From Pseudoneobacillus rhizosphaerae (GTDB lineage Bacteria; Bacillota; Bacilli; Bacillales; Cytobacillaceae), in contig NZ_CAKJTG010000008.1 of the NCBI RefSeq assembly GCF_917563885.1, forward strand, positions 1 to 64,000: a stretch of DNA of 64,000 bases, written 5' to 3'. Below the pieces are notes generated by a model. The model searched no databases and was not told the origin of the DNA. It worked only from the letters and a program-made list of their open reading frames with translations. A program made the translations under genes and the position numbers. Positions 52,871 to 62,357 of the stretch are shown here, piece after piece. Every line of letters starts with the position of its first letter. Position 1 is the stretch's first letter.

Positions 52871-55066
52871 ATGGCGAACGATAACGTGTTGACATCCGAA
52901 CAAGTTATCGACATAACAAGAAAATATTTAAACGATGAGAATGTAGAAATGGTCATTAAGGCTTATGAATTTGCCCAAAATGCTCATCGTGAACAATTTC
53001 GGAAATCCGGGGAACCGTATATCATCCATCCCATTCAGGTTGCAGGGATTTTAGCAGACCTAGAGATGGACCCTGAAACGGTTGCTGCTGGTTTTCTCCA
53101 TGACGTTGTAGAGGATACTCATGTCTCGCTTAAAGACATTAAGGAAGCCTTTAGTGATGAAGTGGCTATGTTAGTCGATGGTGTAACAAAGCTAGGAAAA
53201 ATTAAATATAAATCACATGAAGAGCAGCAGGCAGAAAATCATCGGAAGATGTTCGTCGCAATGGCTCAGGATATTCGTGTCATATTAATCAAATTGGCAG
53301 ACCGACTCCATAATATGAGAACATTGAAGCATCTACCTTCTGAGAAACAACGTAGGATTGCAAATGAAACTCTTGAAATTTTTGCACCTCTTGCACATCG
53401 ACTTGGAATTTCTAAAATTAAATGGGAATTAGAGGATACGGCATTACGTTATTTAAACCCACAGCAGTATTATCGAATTGTTAATTTGATGAAGAAAAAA
53501 CGGGCTGAACGTGAGGAATATCTCGAGGATGTAATCTCAGAGGTTCGTGTGAGATTACAGGAAGTTAATATAAAGGCTGATATATCAGGTAGACCTAAAC
53601 ATATTTATAGTATTTATCGGAAAATGGTTCTTCAAAATAAACAATTCAGCGAAATTTATGATCTTTTAGCGGTACGAATTGTCGTGAATAGTATCAAGGA
53701 TTGTTATGCCATTTTAGGAATCATTCATACTTGTTGGAAACCAATGCCTGGTCGCTTTAAGGATTATATTGCGATGCCAAAGCCAAATATGTACCAATCC
53801 TTGCATACAACTGTTATTGGTCCTAAGGGAGACCCTTTGGAGGTACAAATCCGAACTTTTGAAATGCATCGAATTGCTGAATTCGGGGTTGCTGCTCACT
53901 GGGCTTATAAAGAAGGAAAGAATATTGATGAAACATCATCCTTTGAAGAGAAATTAAGCTGGTTCAGAGAGATATTAGAGTTCCAAAATGATACGGCTAA
54001 TGCTGAAGAATTTATGGAATCCTTGAAAATCGATTTATTTTCGGATATGGTGTTTGTGTTTACCCCGAAAGGTGACGTAATCGAGCTGCCTTCTGGTTCC
54101 GTTCCAATCGATTTTTCTTATCGAATTCATTCGGAAATCGGTAATAAAACAATTGGTGCAAAAGTTAACGGTAAAATGGTGACCCTTGACTATACGTTAA
54201 AAACGGGTGACATTGTAGAGATTTTGACATCAAAGCATTCCTATGGACCTAGTCAGGATTGGTTAAAGCTTGCGCAAACATCACAAGCCAAAAATAAAAT
54301 ACGTGCCTTTTTTAAGAAACAACGTAAAGATGAGAATGTTGATAAAGGAAAAGAACTCGTTGAAAAGGAAATCCGTAGCATGGGATTTGAAATCAAAGAG
54401 ATTCTCGTTCTTGAAAATATTAAAAGAGTCTCTGAAAAGTTCAATTTTGCTAATGAAGAAGATATGTATGCTGCTGTTGGCTATAATGGTATTACCGCTT
54501 TACAGGTTGCCAATCGCTTAACCGAAAAACTTCGAAAAAAACGGGATCAAGAACAGGTCACAACGATTTCAGATGCTGTTTCGGAATTAAAGAGTTTTCC
54601 AAATACAAAAAAACGGGAATCTGGAGTAAGAGTTTCTGGTATTGATAATCTATTAATTAGGTTATCGCGTTGTTGTAACCCTGTCCCAGGTGATGAAATC
54701 TCTGGTTTTATTACAAAAGGACGCGGGGTTTCCGTACACAGAACAGATTGTCCTAACATTGAAACGAATGAAGCCCAATCTCGTCTTATTCCTGTTGAGT
54801 GGGAATCATCGTTAAATGAGCGGAAAGAATACAATGTTGATATTGAAATAAGTGGATATGATCGACGCGGATTACTAAATGAAGTACTTCAGGCAGTAAA
54901 TGAAACAAAGACTAATATTTCTGCTGTTTCTGGCCGTTCAGACCGCAACAAAATGGCGACCATTATCATGTCTATAGCGATTCATAATGTGAGCCATTTG
55001 CAAAAAGTAGTAGATAGAATTAAACAGATTCCCGATATTTACGCTGTGCGTAGAATCATGAACTAG
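52871..55066 (+). CDS. relA: Bifunctional (p)ppGpp synthetase/hydrolase Rel
   Basis: Rel makes and degrades the stringent-response alarmones. The 731-residue protein has an intact HD hydrolase domain (His53, His77-Asp78 in His-Asp-Val-Val-Glu-Asp-Thr) and a synthetase domain with [11 protein letters not shown]. TGS (about 390-450), helical and zinc-finger-like (Cys-Cys-Asn-Pro-Val-Pro-Gly-Asp) parts and a C-terminal ACT domain follow. The Arg-Phe-Lys-Asp motif is that of bifunctional enzymes. dtd begins 9 nt later. Confidence 0.97.
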   Translation: MANDNVLTSEQVIDITRKYLNDENVEMVIKAYEFAQNAHREQFRKSGEPYIIHPIQVAGILADLEMDPETVAAGFLHDVVEDTHVSLKDIKEAFSDEVAMLVDGVTKLGKIKYKSHEEQQAENHRKMFVAMAQDIRVILIKLADRLHNMRTLKHLPSEKQRRIANETLEIFAPLAHRLGISKIKWELEDTALRYLNPQQYYRIVNLMKKKRAEREEYLEDVISEVRVRLQEVNIKADISGRPKHIYSIYRKMVLQNKQFSEIYDLLAVRIVVNSIKDCYAILGIIHTCWKPMPGRFKDYIAMPKPNMYQSLHTTVIGPKGDPLEVQIRTFEMHRIAEFGVAAHWAYKEGKNIDETSSFEEKLSWFREILEFQNDTANAEEFMESLKIDLFSDMVFVFTPKGDVIELPSGSVPIDFSYRIHSEIGNKTIGAKVNGKMVTLDYTLKTGDIVEILTSKHSYGPSQDWLKLAQTSQAKNKIRAFFKKQRKDENVDKGKELVEKEIRSMGFEIKEILVLENIKRVSEKFNFANEEDMYAAVGYNGITALQVANRLTEKLRKKRDQEQVTTISDAVSELKSFPNTKKRESGVRVSGIDNLLIRLSRCCNPVPGDEISGFITKGRGVSVHRTDCPNIETNEAQSRLIPVEWESSLNERKEYNVDIEISGYDRRGLLNEVLQAVNETKTNISAVSGRSDRNKMATIIMSIAIHNVSHLQKVVDRIKQIPDIYAVRRIMN

Positions 55067-55075
55067 GAGTAAATC

Positions 55076-55519
55076 ATGCGTGTAGTAGTACAAAGAAGTA
55101 AAGAAGCTAGTGTTACAGTTGACGGAAAGATAACAGGTCAAATATCGAAGGGGTTAGTTTTACTAGTTGGAGTTACCCACGACGATACTTCTGCTGATAT
55201 CGAATTTGTTGCTGAAAAGGTCGTAAACTTGCGTATTTTTGAGGATGAAAATCAGAAGATGAATCATTCACTATTAGATGTAGCCGGTGAAATTTTATCC
55301 GTTTCTCAATTTACACTGTATGGTGATTGTCGTAAAGGAAGACGTCCTAATTTTATGGATGCCGCTAGACCAGAGCATGCCTTAGAGATTTATAATACTT
55401 TTAATTCTGTATTGCGTGCTAAAGGTATAAAAGTAGAGACAGGAATCTTTGGAGCAATGATGGATGTTTCATTGACGAATGACGGCCCTGTTACTCTAAT
55501 AATTGAAAGTAAAAAATAA
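55076..55519 (+). CDS. dtd: D-aminoacyl-tRNA deacylase
   Basis: Dtd removes D-amino acids and glycine mischarged on tRNA. The 147-residue protein begins Met-Arg-Val-Val-Val-Gln-Arg, has Ser77-Gln-Phe-Thr-Leu-Tyr-Gly and near the end Asn-Asp-Gly-Pro-Val-Thr, the cross-subunit Gly-Pro motif. It is co-transcribed with relA and followed by a perfect terminator. Confidence 0.97.
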   Translation: MRVVVQRSKEASVTVDGKITGQISKGLVLLVGVTHDDTSADIEFVAEKVVNLRIFEDENQKMNHSLLDVAGEILSVSQFTLYGDCRKGRRPNFMDAARPEHALEIYNTFNSVLRAKGIKVETGIFGAMMDVSLTNDGPVTLIIESKK

Positions 55520-55532
55520 AGTAATATTAAAT

Positions 55533-55563
55533 GAAAAAGCTGACCAATTTGGTCAGCTTTTTC
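55533..55563. terminator. Bidirectional terminator between dtd and the amidase gene
   Basis: A perfect 15-bp inverted repeat (55533-55547 with 55549-55563) starts GAAAAAGCTGACC and ends in T residues in both directions. Confidence 0.95.
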
Positions 55564-55570
55564 GATATTA

Positions 55571-57340
55571 TTAAAAACTAGATTTAAAAAACTTGGCTAG
55601 TCCATTAAAAATTCCTGTAGCAGCCATTTCTTGATATTGAGGTGAAGTAACGGTTGTTTCTTCAGCTGGATTACTCAAATATCCTAGCTCAATTAAAATT
55701 GCTTTTTGATTATTTTCTCTGATGACATGATAATCGCCAAAACGAGCTCCTCGGTCTTTAAGTTTCGTTTGGTCAAGAGTTGAGCTATGGACTGCTTCAG
55801 CAAGTGGCCTTTGGAATGAATGGAAATAGTAGGTAGTCATACCACGGACACTTCGATCTAAAATACTATCGTAATGTAAGCTAATAAATGCATCTGCCGA
55901 ATGATATTGGGAAGTGCTAACTCGGGAACGTAGTGAAAAATAAGAATCGTTCGTTCGAGTTAAAATGACATTGGCACCAGATGCCCGTAATTTATCGTAC
56001 AATAAAATAGCCGTTCTTAACGTTAATTCTTTTTCAAGTGTCCCTCGCGCACCGACAGTTCCGCTATCGCCACCCCCATGACCAGGATCAAGAACAATCG
56101 TTTTATTTTTTATATATCCTTCGGCACCAGGTTTTTCAACCTGTGGTGCAGAACCATTTACCGAAACAATCCAGCCTGCAATAAAAGCTGTCGTTCCATT
56201 CTCGAGAAGTATCTCATACCATTCGCCTTTAAGGCTTTTTACAGCGAATTGATCTCCTGCATTTGCCCTTATTACCACGGGTGTCTGCACGCTTGAACCT
56301 TTTCGGATATTCGTTCCATCATAGAGAATCGTTACGAAGCTTTCTTTTACAACCTGAGATTGAGAAGGGTCAGACTTTGGAATCGTTTTTTCTAGATACC
56401 AAGTATTCACCCATCCGTATTTTTTAGGACTATATTCAATTTTACTCCAATTGTTCTTTTCCTCTAAAATAGCGAAAGTGTTTCCTTTTATTACGCTACC
56501 AACTATTTTGCTCGTCAAATCTCCTTTACTACGGATGTTTAATGCATTAGCGGTAACAGTGCCTATGATCCCAGTTGGTGAAGCGGGAGTTATTGTCTCA
56601 TTACCAGTATTCGTTTGGACATTTGCCTTCGGCGCTAAGTCAACAAATTGTGAACTTATCCATGCCTTTTGGCCTTTAAAATTAAATTCAACCCATTCCC
56701 TAGTTGAGGAAACAATCTCAATTTTTTCTCCCTTTTGGAGCTTTCCAATTATTTTGGATTGAAGGGAGGCAGCATTTCTAACATTTAAAGAATCTACAGT
56801 AATAATCGCTGTTGTCCCAAAAGATTCATTAATTTGATTGGAAGCTTGTCCGTTTGTAACGGAAACAAACTCACTTGAAACCCAACCATCTATTTCGCTA
56901 TTTGAGATTTTTGTCCAATTTTCGTTTTTTTCTAAAATTGACACTTGTACACCGTTGTTTAAATGACCAATCGTTTGAAAGTTTAATCCAGGTCCATTTC
57001 GTACTCTAAGGCCATCTACTGTAATGGTCCCTAGAGAAGATAGCGTTTGAGTAGACTCCGGACCTTTTCCTTTTTGGACAAGCCAATTGGCTACCCAGCC
57101 GTAAAGGTTATTTGAAAGCTTTATTTGAATCCAGTCATTTTCCTCTTTTACAAATGTAAAGCTTTCTCCTTTAAAGACCTGTTTCACAACACGATAGCTT
57201 AAGCCTGGACCTTCCCTTACATTTAATGAATCAGTGGAAATCGTGATTGTGAGATTACCTTCAGCTTTTGCAACTGGGGCATAGATTGGTATGCCTCCGA
57301 AAAAGAGGATAAATATAAGAGCTAAGATGAACTTTTTCAA
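55571..57340 (-). CDS. yrvJ: N-acetylmuramoyl-L-alanine amidase with five SH3 domains (YrvJ-like)
   Basis: The 589-residue exported enzyme cuts the amide bond between muramic acid and the stem peptide. After a signal peptide (about 1-26) come five bacterial SH3 domains, each with a Leu-Asn/Arg-Val/Ile-Arg start and a Trp-Val/Ile end, then an Amidase_3 domain (about 415-585). That domain has Asp-Pro-Gly-His-Gly-Gly, Glu-Lys-Glu, Ser-Leu-His-Tyr-Asp and Leu-Ile-Glu-Leu-Gly-Tyr-Leu-Ser-Asn, giving the zinc ligands and catalytic Glu. The TTG start is 6 nt after GGAGGGGAG; the open frame to 57403 has no site. Place and domains match B. subtilis YrvJ. Confidence 0.94.
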   Translation of the reverse strand: MKKFILALIFILFFGGIPIYAPVAKAEGNLTITISTDSLNVREGPGLSYRVVKQVFKGESFTFVKEENDWIQIKLSNNLYGWVANWLVQKGKGPESTQTLSSLGTITVDGLRVRNGPGLNFQTIGHLNNGVQVSILEKNENWTKISNSEIDGWVSSEFVSVTNGQASNQINESFGTTAIITVDSLNVRNAASLQSKIIGKLQKGEKIEIVSSTREWVEFNFKGQKAWISSQFVDLAPKANVQTNTGNETITPASPTGIIGTVTANALNIRSKGDLTSKIVGSVIKGNTFAILEEKNNWSKIEYSPKKYGWVNTWYLEKTIPKSDPSQSQVVKESFVTILYDGTNIRKGSSVQTPVVIRANAGDQFAVKSLKGEWYEILLENGTTAFIAGWIVSVNGSAPQVEKPGAEGYIKNKTIVLDPGHGGGDSGTVGARGTLEKELTLRTAILLYDKLRASGANVILTRTNDSYFSLRSRVSTSQYHSADAFISLHYDSILDRSVRGMTTYYFHSFQRPLAEAVHSSTLDQTKLKDRGARFGDYHVIRENNQKAILIELGYLSNPAEETTVTSPQYQEMAATGIFNGLAKFFKSSF

Positions 57341-57531
57341 AAGCAAACTCCCCTCCAAAAATTGTGATACATACAGTTTACCGTAAATTTTCCAAAAATT
57401 CATTTCTTAAAGTATATTAATCAGCTTTTTATAAGTTTTTTGAATTTGATGTAAGTATTTTTAAAGAACTGGAAACAATATTAAAAGGAAATTCTGTAAT
57501 CTGTATGATTAGGATGGTGAAAAGGATGAGA

Positions 57532-57702
57532 ATGAGCAACAGAGGTTACCAAGTCAATTCTCCAGAAAATCAATTATTTGGTGTCGATCTTCATGATTTT
57601 ATCCAACAAGAAGCTAGTTCAACAACCTATGAGCTCGCATCTGAATTTGGCTTAACCCTTGGAGATGTAAAAAAATTAAAAAAGAGGCTTGAGCGCTCCT
57701 AA
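57532..57702 (+). CDS. Small HTH-like protein (YrzK-like position)
   Basis: The product has about 56 residues, without cysteine or membrane segment. The C-terminal half (Thr-Tyr-Glu-Leu-Ala-Ser-Glu-Phe-Gly-Leu-Thr-Leu-Gly-Asp-Val-Lys-Lys-Leu) looks like a helix-turn-helix of the sigma region 4 kind. ATG 57532 is 6 nt after AAAGG; ATG 57526, 57514 and 57505 are in frame upstream. B. subtilis has a small gene, yrzK, in this place as I recall. The function is unknown. The -35 of the hisS promoter begins 8 nt after its stop. Confidence 0.65.
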   Translation: MSNRGYQVNSPENQLFGVDLHDFIQQEASSTTYELASEFGLTLGDVKKLKKRLERS

Positions 57703-57709
57703 ATCGCTC

Positions 57710-57738
57710 TTGACAAGAGCCCGGTTGCTCCGTATTAT
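57710..57738 (+). promoter_or_regulatory. SigA promoter of hisS-aspS
   Basis: TTGACA (57710-57715) and TATTAT (57733-57738) have a 17-nt spacer. Transcription would begin near 57745 and include the T-box leader. Confidence 0.8.
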
Positions 57739-57744
57739 TAGATA

Positions 57745-58030
57745 AATATTACATAAACAATAATTCACCACCAATGATGGAGCATAGTAATTAGGAACCG
57801 TATGAAAAGAGAGGAAATGTCTTAGGCTGAAAGCATTTCTACATGACGTCTTAATGAATGAACACTCCGTAGGTTTCTTTCTGAACGATTTAAGGCTAGT
57901 AGGAAGGAACGTCGCAGGCGTTAACTGTTAAAGAGGGAGTCGTTTTTTGACTTCAACTAGGGTGGCACCACGGGAAACTATAACTCTCGTCCCTTGTATT
58001 GTATACAAGGCGACGGGAGTTTTTTTATTT
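57745..58030 (+). ncRNA. T-box riboswitch leader of hisS-aspS
   Basis: The 290-nt leader carries the T-box core AGGGTGGCACCACGGG (57959-57974) and a terminator stem (57983-57999 with 58003-58020) followed by T residues. The AATGATGGAG and later AGAGAGG segments belong to stem I. A CAC triplet at 57863-57865, in GAACACTCC opposite GGAG, could be the histidine specifier, but I could not confirm the loop. Uncharged tRNA would favour the antiterminator and switch on both synthetase genes. Confidence 0.93.
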
Positions 58031-58055
58031 TATTTAATTTTAAGGAGCGTTGGAT

Positions 58056-59324
58056 ATGTCGATTAATCTTCCGAGAGGAACCCAGGATATTCTTCCTGGT
58101 CAAGTTGAAAAATGGCAAGCTATCGAGGGAAAAGCAAGAGAAATCTGTAAAAAGTACTTATATCGCGAAATTCGCACCCCTATTTTTGAGCACACAGAAT
58201 TGTTTTTACGCAGCGTTGGAGAAACAACGGATATTGTACAAAAAGAAATGTACACCTTCACAGACCGCGGTAATCGTAGCTTAACATTACGTCCTGAGGG
58301 TACAGCTTCAACAGTCCGTTCGTATGTAGAACATAAAATGTTTGGAGATGCCCAACAGCCAGTTAAATTATATTACGTAGGGCCAATGTTTCGATATGAG
58401 CGACCACAAGCAGGACGGTATCGTCAATTCGTTCAATTTGGAATTGAAGCATTAGGAAGTGCGGACCCTGCCATTGATGCAGAAGTCATTTCATTAGCGA
58501 TGACATTGTATAAAGAAATGGGCTTAAACAAACTAAAGCTAGTCGTAAATAGTCTTGGAGATAAGGAAAGTAGAAGTGCTCACCGAGAAGCGCTTGTCAA
58601 CCACTTTAAACCGAGAATTAATGAATTTTGTTCAGATTGCCAAAACCGTATAGAAAAAAATCCACTTCGGATCTTAGATTGTAAACAGGATCGCAATCAT
58701 GAGTTAATGAGCTCTGCACCTGCGATTATAGATTACTTAAATGACTATTCAAGAGAATACTTTGAAAAGCTACAAAAATATTTAACAGATATGGATGTCT
58801 CATATGTTGTAGATCCCAATCTAGTCCGTGGCTTAGATTATTATAACCACACAGCATTTGAGATCATGAGTGTATCTGAAGGGTTTGGTGCAATTACTAC
58901 ATTATGTGGTGGCGGTAGATACAATGGTCTTGTGGAAGAAATGGGAGGGCCAGAAACCCCTGGTATTGGCTTCGCCTTAAGTATTGAGCGATTCATAGCT
59001 GCTCTTGAAGCTGAAAAAGTAGATATGGCGCTAAATGAAAGCGTAGATTGTTATCTAATTTCCCTTGGCGATGCGGCTAAGGATTACACGGTAAAACTAT
59101 TACACGGGCTACGCTCACATGGCTTAAAAGCAGAACGAGATTATTTAGATCGGAAACTAAAAGCTCAATTTAAAGCTGCAGAACGACTTCAAGCTAAATT
59201 TGTAGCTGTTCTAGGCGATAATGAATTAAATAACGGAGTCATTAACCTAAAGGATCAGGCAACTGGAGAGCAAAGGGAAGTGCAGCTTAATCAATTTATT
59301 GAAACGTTAAAGAGTTTAAAATAA
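58056..59324 (+). CDS. hisS: Histidyl-tRNA synthetase
   Basis: This class II synthetase charges tRNA-His. The 422-residue protein begins with Pro-Arg-Gly-Thr-Gln-Asp. It has motif 2 ([14 protein letters not shown]), the histidine-binding Gly-Leu-Asp-Tyr-Tyr and Cys-Gly-Gly-Gly-Arg-Tyr, motif 3 near Gly-Ile-Gly-Phe-Ala, and a C-terminal anticodon domain. ATG 58056 is 8 nt after AAGGAG; TTG 58050 is too close to it. Confidence 0.98.
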   Translation: MSINLPRGTQDILPGQVEKWQAIEGKAREICKKYLYREIRTPIFEHTELFLRSVGETTDIVQKEMYTFTDRGNRSLTLRPEGTASTVRSYVEHKMFGDAQQPVKLYYVGPMFRYERPQAGRYRQFVQFGIEALGSADPAIDAEVISLAMTLYKEMGLNKLKLVVNSLGDKESRSAHREALVNHFKPRINEFCSDCQNRIEKNPLRILDCKQDRNHELMSSAPAIIDYLNDYSREYFEKLQKYLTDMDVSYVVDPNLVRGLDYYNHTAFEIMSVSEGFGAITTLCGGGRYNGLVEEMGGPETPGIGFALSIERFIAALEAEKVDMALNESVDCYLISLGDAAKDYTVKLLHGLRSHGLKAERDYLDRKLKAQFKAAERLQAKFVAVLGDNELNNGVINLKDQATGEQREVQLNQFIETLKSLK

Positions 59325-59337
59325 GGGGGAAAACAAT

Positions 59338-61110
59338 ATGTTTGGAAGATCATATTTTTGTGGTGAAGTGACAGAAGCAGCGATCGGTGAAAAAGTCACT
59401 TTAAAAGGATGGGTACAAAAGCGTCGCGATCTTGGTGGACTTATTTTCATCGATTTACGTGATAGAACGGGGATTGTCCAGGTGGTGTTTCATCCAGATG
59501 TTTCTTCAGAAGCACTTCAAATAGCTGAAAAAATTCGTAGCGAATACGTTTTAGATATTGAAGGAACAGTCATTGCTCGTCAAGAAGGAACGGTAAATGA
59601 AAACTTAAGTACAGGACGAATTGAAGTCCAGGCTGAAAAAGTAACGATTATAAATGAAGCGAAAACAACGCCATTTGTTATTGCTGACAAAACTGAAGTA
59701 TCAGAGGATGTTCGTTTAAACTATCGTTACTTAGATTTAAGACGTCCAGTGATGTATGAAACATTTAAAATGAGACATCAAGTAACGAAAACCATTCGTG
59801 ACTTTTTAGATAGTGAAGGTTTCCTAGATGTGGAGACTCCGATTTTAACAAAAAGTACTCCAGAAGGGGCACGCGACTATTTAGTGCCAAGCCGCGTTCA
59901 CCCAGGTGAATTTTATGCATTACCTCAATCACCACAAATATTTAAACAGCTTTTAATGGTAGGTGGATTTGAGCGTTATTATCAAATTGCTCGTTGTTTC
60001 CGTGATGAGGATTTACGTGCAGATCGTCAGCCAGAATTTACTCAGATCGATATTGAAACTAGCTTTATGAGCCAAGATGATATTATCGCAATGATGGAAA
60101 CGATGATGACGAAATTGATGAAGAATGTTAAAGGTTTAGACATATCAGCTCCTTTCCCGAGAATGTCCTATACAGAAGCCATGAACCGATTTGGTTCGGA
60201 TAAACCAGATACTCGTTTCGGTTTAGAACTTGTAGATGTTTGCGAATTTGCAAAAGATTCCAGCTTTAAAGTATTTGCAGCGGCAGTTGAAAATGGTGGG
60301 CAAGTAAAGGCAATTAATGTTACGGGTTCTGCTGATAAGTACTCACGTAAAGATATTGATGCCTTAACAGAATTTGTTGGTGTATATGGTGCAAAAGGAT
60401 TGGCTTGGTTAAAAGTAGAGGCTGATGGCTTAAAAGGACCAATTGCTAAATTTTTTACTGAAGAGGACCAAACTACCCTTAAGAAATTGTTAGAGGCCAA
60501 TGTGGGTGACCTTCTCTTATTTGTAGCAGATAAGGCGAATGTTGTGGCGGATTCTCTAGGTGCATTACGATTAAAATTAGGAAAAGAATTAAATTTGATT
60601 GACCAAAGCATTTTCAATTTCCTATGGATTACGGATTGGCCATTACTTGAGTATGATGCAGAAGCAGGTAGATATTTCGCTGCACATCATCCATTTACAA
60701 TGCCGGTTCGTAGCGATTTAGAACTTTTAAATACAGATCCTTCGAAGGTTAGAGCACAAGCTTATGATTTAGTTCTCAACGGGTATGAATTAGGCGGAGG
60801 CTCACTACGGATTTTTGAACGTCATGTTCAAGAAAAAATGTTTGAAGTGCTAGGATTTACAAAAGAAGAAGCGACTGCCCAATTCGGATTCTTACTTGAG
60901 GCGTTTGAATATGGTACACCTCCACATGGTGGAATTGCGATTGGCCTGGATCGTCTTGTCATGCTATTAGCTGGAAGAACAAATTTAAGAGATACCATTG
61001 CTTTCCCAAAAACGGCAAGTGCAAGCGATTTATTAATGGAAGCACCTAATGAAGTAAGCCTTGACCAATTAAAGGACTTACATTTGTCATTAAATATTCA
61101 GAAAAACTAG
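59338..61110 (+). CDS. aspS: Aspartyl-tRNA synthetase
   Basis: The 590-residue bacterial-type class II synthetase has an N-terminal OB anticodon domain ([19 protein letters not shown]), the catalytic core with Arg-Tyr-Leu-Asp-Leu-Arg-Arg and [14 protein letters not shown], the GAD insertion, and motif 3 Gly-Leu-Asp-Arg-Leu. GGGGGAAA lies before the ATG, 13 nt after hisS. Both genes share the T-box. Confidence 0.98.
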   Translation: MFGRSYFCGEVTEAAIGEKVTLKGWVQKRRDLGGLIFIDLRDRTGIVQVVFHPDVSSEALQIAEKIRSEYVLDIEGTVIARQEGTVNENLSTGRIEVQAEKVTIINEAKTTPFVIADKTEVSEDVRLNYRYLDLRRPVMYETFKMRHQVTKTIRDFLDSEGFLDVETPILTKSTPEGARDYLVPSRVHPGEFYALPQSPQIFKQLLMVGGFERYYQIARCFRDEDLRADRQPEFTQIDIETSFMSQDDIIAMMETMMTKLMKNVKGLDISAPFPRMSYTEAMNRFGSDKPDTRFGLELVDVCEFAKDSSFKVFAAAVENGGQVKAINVTGSADKYSRKDIDALTEFVGVYGAKGLAWLKVEADGLKGPIAKFFTEEDQTTLKKLLEANVGDLLLFVADKANVVADSLGALRLKLGKELNLIDQSIFNFLWITDWPLLEYDAEAGRYFAAHHPFTMPVRSDLELLNTDPSKVRAQAYDLVLNGYELGGGSLRIFERHVQEKMFEVLGFTKEEATAQFGFLLEAFEYGTPPHGGIAIGLDRLVMLLAGRTNLRDTIAFPKTASASDLLMEAPNEVSLDQLKDLHLSLNIQKN

Positions 61111-61130
61111 TTATTTCCATTTAGGCTTTC

Positions 61131-61159
61131 TTGAAATGCTCTTTTAAAAATGGTATTAT
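61131..61159 (+). promoter_or_regulatory. Strong SigA promoter of 6S RNA
   Basis: TTGAAA (61131-61136) and TATTAT (61154-61159) are 17 nt apart, and TGG before the -10 makes it an extended element. The 6S RNA starts about 15 nt later. Confidence 0.85.
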
Positions 61160-61173
61160 ACATTTAAGAAGTT

Positions 61174-61362
61174 AAGAGTCCTGAAGTGTACGTTGTTTTA
61201 CCTAATGTTTTGACCAACATTTTTCCTACGGGAGTTCGGAGTTTTCATGCAGCGTAAATGCCCTCATTCGTAGGGACTTACAGAAGCTGAAATAGAACAC
61301 CCACCTGCTTGTGTGCGGGTTCAAAACAAGGAAATCAACCGACGGCACCATTGGGACTCTTC
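61174..61362 (+). ncRNA. ssrS: 6S RNA (6S-1/BsrA type)
   Basis: 6S RNA mimics an open promoter and holds SigA-RNA polymerase in stationary phase. The ends AAGAGTCC (61174-61181) and GGACTCTT (61354-61361) form the closing stem. Segments such as GACCAACATTTTT, CATGCAGCGTAAATGCCCTC and GTAGGGACTTAC resemble the B. subtilis 6S-1 RNA as I recall it. Location between aspS and yrvM/tcdA is the same as bsrA. The central bubble was not modelled in detail. Confidence 0.88.
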
Positions 61363-61380
61363 TAATAATGTCTATTCAAA

Positions 61381-61410
61381 AACCTATGGAATTTCTCATA
61401 GGTTTTTTTT
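61381..61410 (+). terminator. Terminator after 6S RNA
   Basis: AACCTATG (61381-61388) pairs with CATAGGTT (61397-61404), followed by T residues. Between this and the next gene (61411-61534) nothing else was recognised. Confidence 0.88.
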
Positions 61411-61534
61411 GTTTTCTACTATTTTTATTATCAAATTATTCCCATAGATATACTTGTTTTTATGCATGAGTATGGTATATTCATTACTGGTAATGATAAA
61501 AAGAGGTTTCAGATTTTTTATGGAGTTGAGATTA

Positions 61535-62302
61535 ATGTTACATCAATTTTCGAGAAATGAACTAGCGATTGGTAAGGAAGGTATAGATATACTTAAAAAT
61601 AGTACGGTTGCAGTCCTTGGTATTGGCGGTGTTGGCTCCTTTTCAGCTGAAGCACTTGCTCGTTCTGGAGTGGGTCGTTTAGTACTAGTTGATAAGGACG
61701 ATGTTGATATTACAAATATTAATCGACAGTCGATTGCCTTTCTTTCCACAATTGGCCAACAAAAAGTCGAGTTAATGCGTGATCGGATTAAAGATATAAA
61801 TCCTGATTGTGAAGTAATTGCTCTTAAAATGTTTTATACAGAAGAAACCTATGAGGAATTTTTTAACTACGGTTTAGATTTTGTCGTCGACGCCTCAGAT
61901 ACGATTATGTATAAAATTCATTTGATGAAAGAATGTTTGAAACGGAAAATTCCTATTATTTCAAGTATGGGTGCGGCAAACAAAATGGATCCAACAAAGT
62001 TTCAAATTGCCGATATTTCAAAGACCCATACGGATCCTATTGCAAAGGTTATCCGTACAAAGCTAAGAAAAGAAGGGATCCGCAAAGGAATTCCAGTTGT
62101 CTTCTCAGACGAAAGTCCAATTGTTATTCTTGAGGATGTACGTAAAGAGGTTGGGAATGATCAAGCCAAAATCCGTAAAGCTAAAATGCCACCATCCTCA
62201 AATGCATTCGTACCTTCGGTTGCTGGGTTAATAATGACTAGCTATGTTGTTAGGGAATTGTTACCGGAAATTAAGATTCGCCGTGTGAAGGATGAGAACT
62301 AA
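61535..62302 (+). CDS. tcdA: tRNA threonylcarbamoyladenosine dehydratase TcdA
   Basis: TcdA (YrvM) is an E1-like ATP-dependent enzyme that cyclises t6A37 of tRNA to ct6A. The 255-residue protein has the nucleotide motif Val-Leu-Gly-Ile-Gly-Gly-Val-Gly-Ser at about 28-36, Asp-Lys-Asp-Asp-Val-Asp-Ile-Thr-Asn-Ile-Asn-Arg-Gln and Pro-Pro-Ser-Ser-Asn-Ala-Phe. ATG 61535 follows GGAGTTGAG and gives the family start Met-Leu-His-Gln-Phe-Ser-Arg; longer readings to 61454 have no site. Confidence 0.95.
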   Translation: MLHQFSRNELAIGKEGIDILKNSTVAVLGIGGVGSFSAEALARSGVGRLVLVDKDDVDITNINRQSIAFLSTIGQQKVELMRDRIKDINPDCEVIALKMFYTEETYEEFFNYGLDFVVDASDTIMYKIHLMKECLKRKIPIISSMGAANKMDPTKFQIADISKTHTDPIAKVIRTKLRKEGIRKGIPVVFSDESPIVILEDVRKEVGNDQAKIRKAKMPPSSNAFVPSVAGLIMTSYVVRELLPEIKIRRVKDEN

Positions 62303-62320
62303 AAACTTAATAGATTAAAT

Positions 62321-62354
62321 AAAAGTCCCACTAGCTGCTGCTACTGGGACTTTT
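62321..62354. terminator. Bidirectional terminator between tcdA and rarA
   Basis: AAAAGTCCCA (62321-62330) pairs perfectly with TGGGACTTTT (62345-62354) around a 14-nt loop that can pair further (TAGC with GCTA). T runs lie on both strands. Confidence 0.92.
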
Positions 62355-62357
62355 TTT

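Noticed and set aside
57994-58284. 96-codon open frame beginning in the T-box terminator
   Set aside because: It lies within the riboswitch and the start of hisS in another frame. hisS has a proper start at 58056.
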